A DNA stretch of 7,852 nt, taken from Candidatus Limivicinus faecipullorum. GTDB lineage: Bacteria > Bacillota > Clostridia > Oscillospirales > Oscillospiraceae. Below the pieces are notes generated by a model that had not been told where the DNA came from, did not search any database, and saw only the letters and a program-made list of their open reading frames with translations. This document shows, piece after piece, positions 6,535 through 7,852 of the stretch (position 1 is the first letter of the stretch; the number at the start of each line of letters is the position of its first letter). Position numbers and translations under genes: made by a program. The stretch lies in contig DVHY01000197.1 of the NCBI GenBank assembly GCA_018711755.1, positions 1 through 7,852 on the forward strand. Reading direction: 5' to 3'.

Positions 6535-7494
6535 ATGGGAAATTTACCTGGGATGGAGAAACCCAGCCTTCAGGAGCTGCCCCAGATAGGCGACCGTCTC
6601 AGCTTCCTGTACCTGGAACGCTGCCAGATAAACCGGGAGGACAGCGCCATATTGATCCGGGATGACCGGGGAACGGTGAGAGTACCGGCTGCGGCCATCT
6701 CCACGCTGCTTCTGGGGCCCGGCACCAGTATAAGCCACCGGGCCGTTGAGCTGATTGGCGACACCGGAGTGAGTATAGTCTGGGTAGGGGAACAGGGTGT
6801 GCGCTTTTATGCCTCAGGAAGGCCTCTGACCCACAGCTCCCGACTGCTGATGCGACAGGCGGAATTGGCGAGCAACCAGCGTCTGCACTTGGCCGTGGTG
6901 AGAAAAATGTACCAGCTGCGTTTTCCCGGGGAAGATGTGACCGGGCTCACCACACAGCAGCTCCGGGGCAGGGAGGGCAGCCGGGTGAGAAAGGCGTACA
7001 GAAAGGCGGCCCAGACGTGGGGAGTGGAATGGAAGGGCCGGGAATATGACCCGGAGGACTTTGCAGGGGGCAGCCTGGTAAATCAGGCGCTGTCTGCCGG
7101 AAATGCCTGCCTGTACGGGCTTGCCCACGGGGTGATTGCAGCCCTGGGCTGCTCTCCGGGGCTGGGATTTATTCACGTGGGACATGAGCGATCCCTGGTT
7201 TATGATGTGGCGGATCTGTATAAGGCGGAGATAACTATCCCCATCGCCTTTGAGATGGCTGCAAAACAGCCGGAGGATCTGCCCGGGGCAGTGAGGAGAA
7301 AAGTCCGGGATGTAATGGCTTCCACCCATCTCCTTGAACGCATGGTAAAGGATATATATTTCCTTTTTGCAAAGGACGATGACGAAGGGAAAGACGGCCC
7401 GGATATCGATGTGACCTATCTGTGGGACGGCGGGGACAGGACCGTAAAAAATGGCATAAGTTACCGGGATACCTGGGAGAGCGAGCCATGGTAG
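6535..7494 (+). CDS. cas1: CRISPR adaptation integrase Cas1 (type I-E)
   Basis: Cas1 is the integrase that, as two dimers bridged by a Cas2 dimer, inserts new spacers at the leader end of the array. At 319 residues it is close to E. coli Cas1 (305). The three catalytic metal ligands are visible: Glu147 (in LRGREGSRVR), His214 (GFIHVG) and Asp227 (VADLYKAE). Their spacing, 67 and 13 residues, is identical to E141, H208 and D221 of E. coli. Type I-E marks are DRLSFLYLERCQINRED (20-36), LLLGPGTSISH (58-68), WVGEQGVRFYASG (83-95), MYQLRFPGEDV (125-135) and NQALSAGNACLYG (183-195). The start at 6535 lies 5 bases after the cas6e stop. Its ribosome binding site is poor (GGGGA 9 bases away); an ATG at 6553 is possible but has none. 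The last 7 bases overlap cas2. Confidence 0.97.
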   Translation: MGNLPGMEKPSLQELPQIGDRLSFLYLERCQINREDSAILIRDDRGTVRVPAAAISTLLLGPGTSISHRAVELIGDTGVSIVWVGEQGVRFYASGRPLTHSSRLLMRQAELASNQRLHLAVVRKMYQLRFPGEDVTGLTTQQLRGREGSRVRKAYRKAAQTWGVEWKGREYDPEDFAGGSLVNQALSAGNACLYGLAHGVIAALGCSPGLGFIHVGHERSLVYDVADLYKAEITIPIAFEMAAKQPEDLPGAVRRKVRDVMASTHLLERMVKDIYFLFAKDDDEGKDGPDIDVTYLWDGGDRTVKNGISYRDTWESEPW

Positions 7495-7852
7495 TGATTG
7501 TCCTCACCGACTGCCCGCCGAAGCTGCGGGGAGATTTGTCCAAATGGCTCTTTGAAATCAACACGGGAGTATATGTAGGCAGAGTCTCCGCCCGGGTCCG
7601 AGAGCTGCTGTGGGAGCGGATATGCGAGAATCTAAACAAAGGCCAAGCCACTATGGTGTACCCGGCGGCGGTGGAGCAGCGCATGGAATTTCGCGTCCAC
7701 AATACAAGCTGGACCATTGCCGACTATGACGGCTTGAAGCTGATGAGGAGGCCGCTTCCAATGCCTGAAGGAGAAAGGGATAACGGAATTCTGGAAGCGG
7801 GCTTCAGCAAAGCGGCGGCATATCGAAAGATAAACCGAATGCAGAGGTCGGG
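7488..7852 (+). CDS. cas2: CRISPR adaptation protein Cas2 (type I-E), 3'-truncated by the window edge, longer than usual
   Basis: Cas2 is the small ferredoxin-fold dimer that bridges two Cas1 dimers and sets spacer length during integration. The ATG at 7488 overlaps the end of cas1 by 7 bases, with GGGAG 8 bases upstream. The protein begins MVVIVLTDCPPKLRGDLSKW and continues LFEINTGVYVGRVSARVRELLW (21-42) and DGLKLMRRP (81-89). These are the type I-E Cas2 signatures ('LRG-L--WL-E---GVYVG-VSA--RE--W' and the final 'DGL-L' strand). E. coli Cas2 ends shortly after this point, at 94 residues. Here the frame stays open through residue 121 and off the edge with a charged, polar extension (GERDNG, then FSKAAAYRKINRMQRS). 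Some type I-E Cas2 proteins carry a C-terminal DnaQ-like exonuclease domain, so this may be the linker to one. The fused domain itself is not visible here. Confidence 0.94.
   Translation, partial: MVVIVLTDCPPKLRGDLSKWLFEINTGVYVGRVSARVRELLWERICENLNKGQATMVYPAAVEQRMEFRVHNTSWTIADYDGLKLMRRPLPMPEGERDNGILEAGFSKAAAYRKINRMQRS

Noticed and set aside
7347..7368. AAAGGA / TCCTTT stem followed by T's in cas1, terminator-like
   Set aside because: Only 6 weak base pairs with an 8-base loop, inside the cas1 coding region and before its conserved end; not a credible terminator.
1..7852. CRISPR array within the window
   Set aside because: I looked for a roughly 28-29-base repeat recurring about every 61 bases and found none; the whole window is coding. 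The array should lie beyond cas2 or upstream of cas3.

Overview
The window holds one continuous, all-plus-strand type I-E CRISPR-Cas operon in the canonical order cas3 - cas8e (cse1) - cas11e (cse2) - cas7e - cas5e - cas6e - cas1 - cas2. It is cut at both ends. The cas3 frame is already open at base 2, so the N-terminal HD nuclease domain lies upstream. The cas2 frame is still open at the last base. No frameshifts or internal stops are seen, so the visible parts look functional.

The organism is probably a Gram-positive Firmicute of the Clostridia/Negativicutes kind, such as a gut anaerobe. The grounds are strong GGGGAGG-type ribosome binding sites, moderately GC-rich coding with many CTG Leu and AGA/AGG Arg codons, and the general look of the proteins. 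This is a soft inference; no marker gene is present.

Layout: 2-1903 is the helicase part and C-terminus of Cas3. 1904-6529 encodes the five Cascade subunits: large subunit Cas8e, small subunit Cas11e, backbone Cas7e, Cas5e, and the crRNA-processing endonuclease Cas6e. 6535-7852 encodes the adaptation pair Cas1 and Cas2. Gaps between genes are 17 bases or less, and there are 4-base (cas7e/cas5e) and 7-base (cas1/cas2) overlaps. This fits one polycistronic mRNA with translational coupling. There is no intergenic space for an internal promoter or terminator, and no stretch over 300 bases lacks a gene.

How the genes work together (family knowledge): Cas6e cuts the repeat RNA, and Cas5e, six Cas7e, two Cas11e and one Cas8e assemble with the crRNA into Cascade. 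Cas8e reads the PAM, Cas3 is recruited to unwind and degrade target DNA, and Cas1-Cas2 insert new spacers. No CRISPR repeats are seen; the array is expected just outside the window.

The system itself is well known. The points most worth a second look are a Cas2 that runs well past the usual Cas2e length, possibly into a fused DnaQ-like exonuclease domain beyond the edge, and a perfect 12-bp inverted repeat with a 4-base loop inside cas11e.
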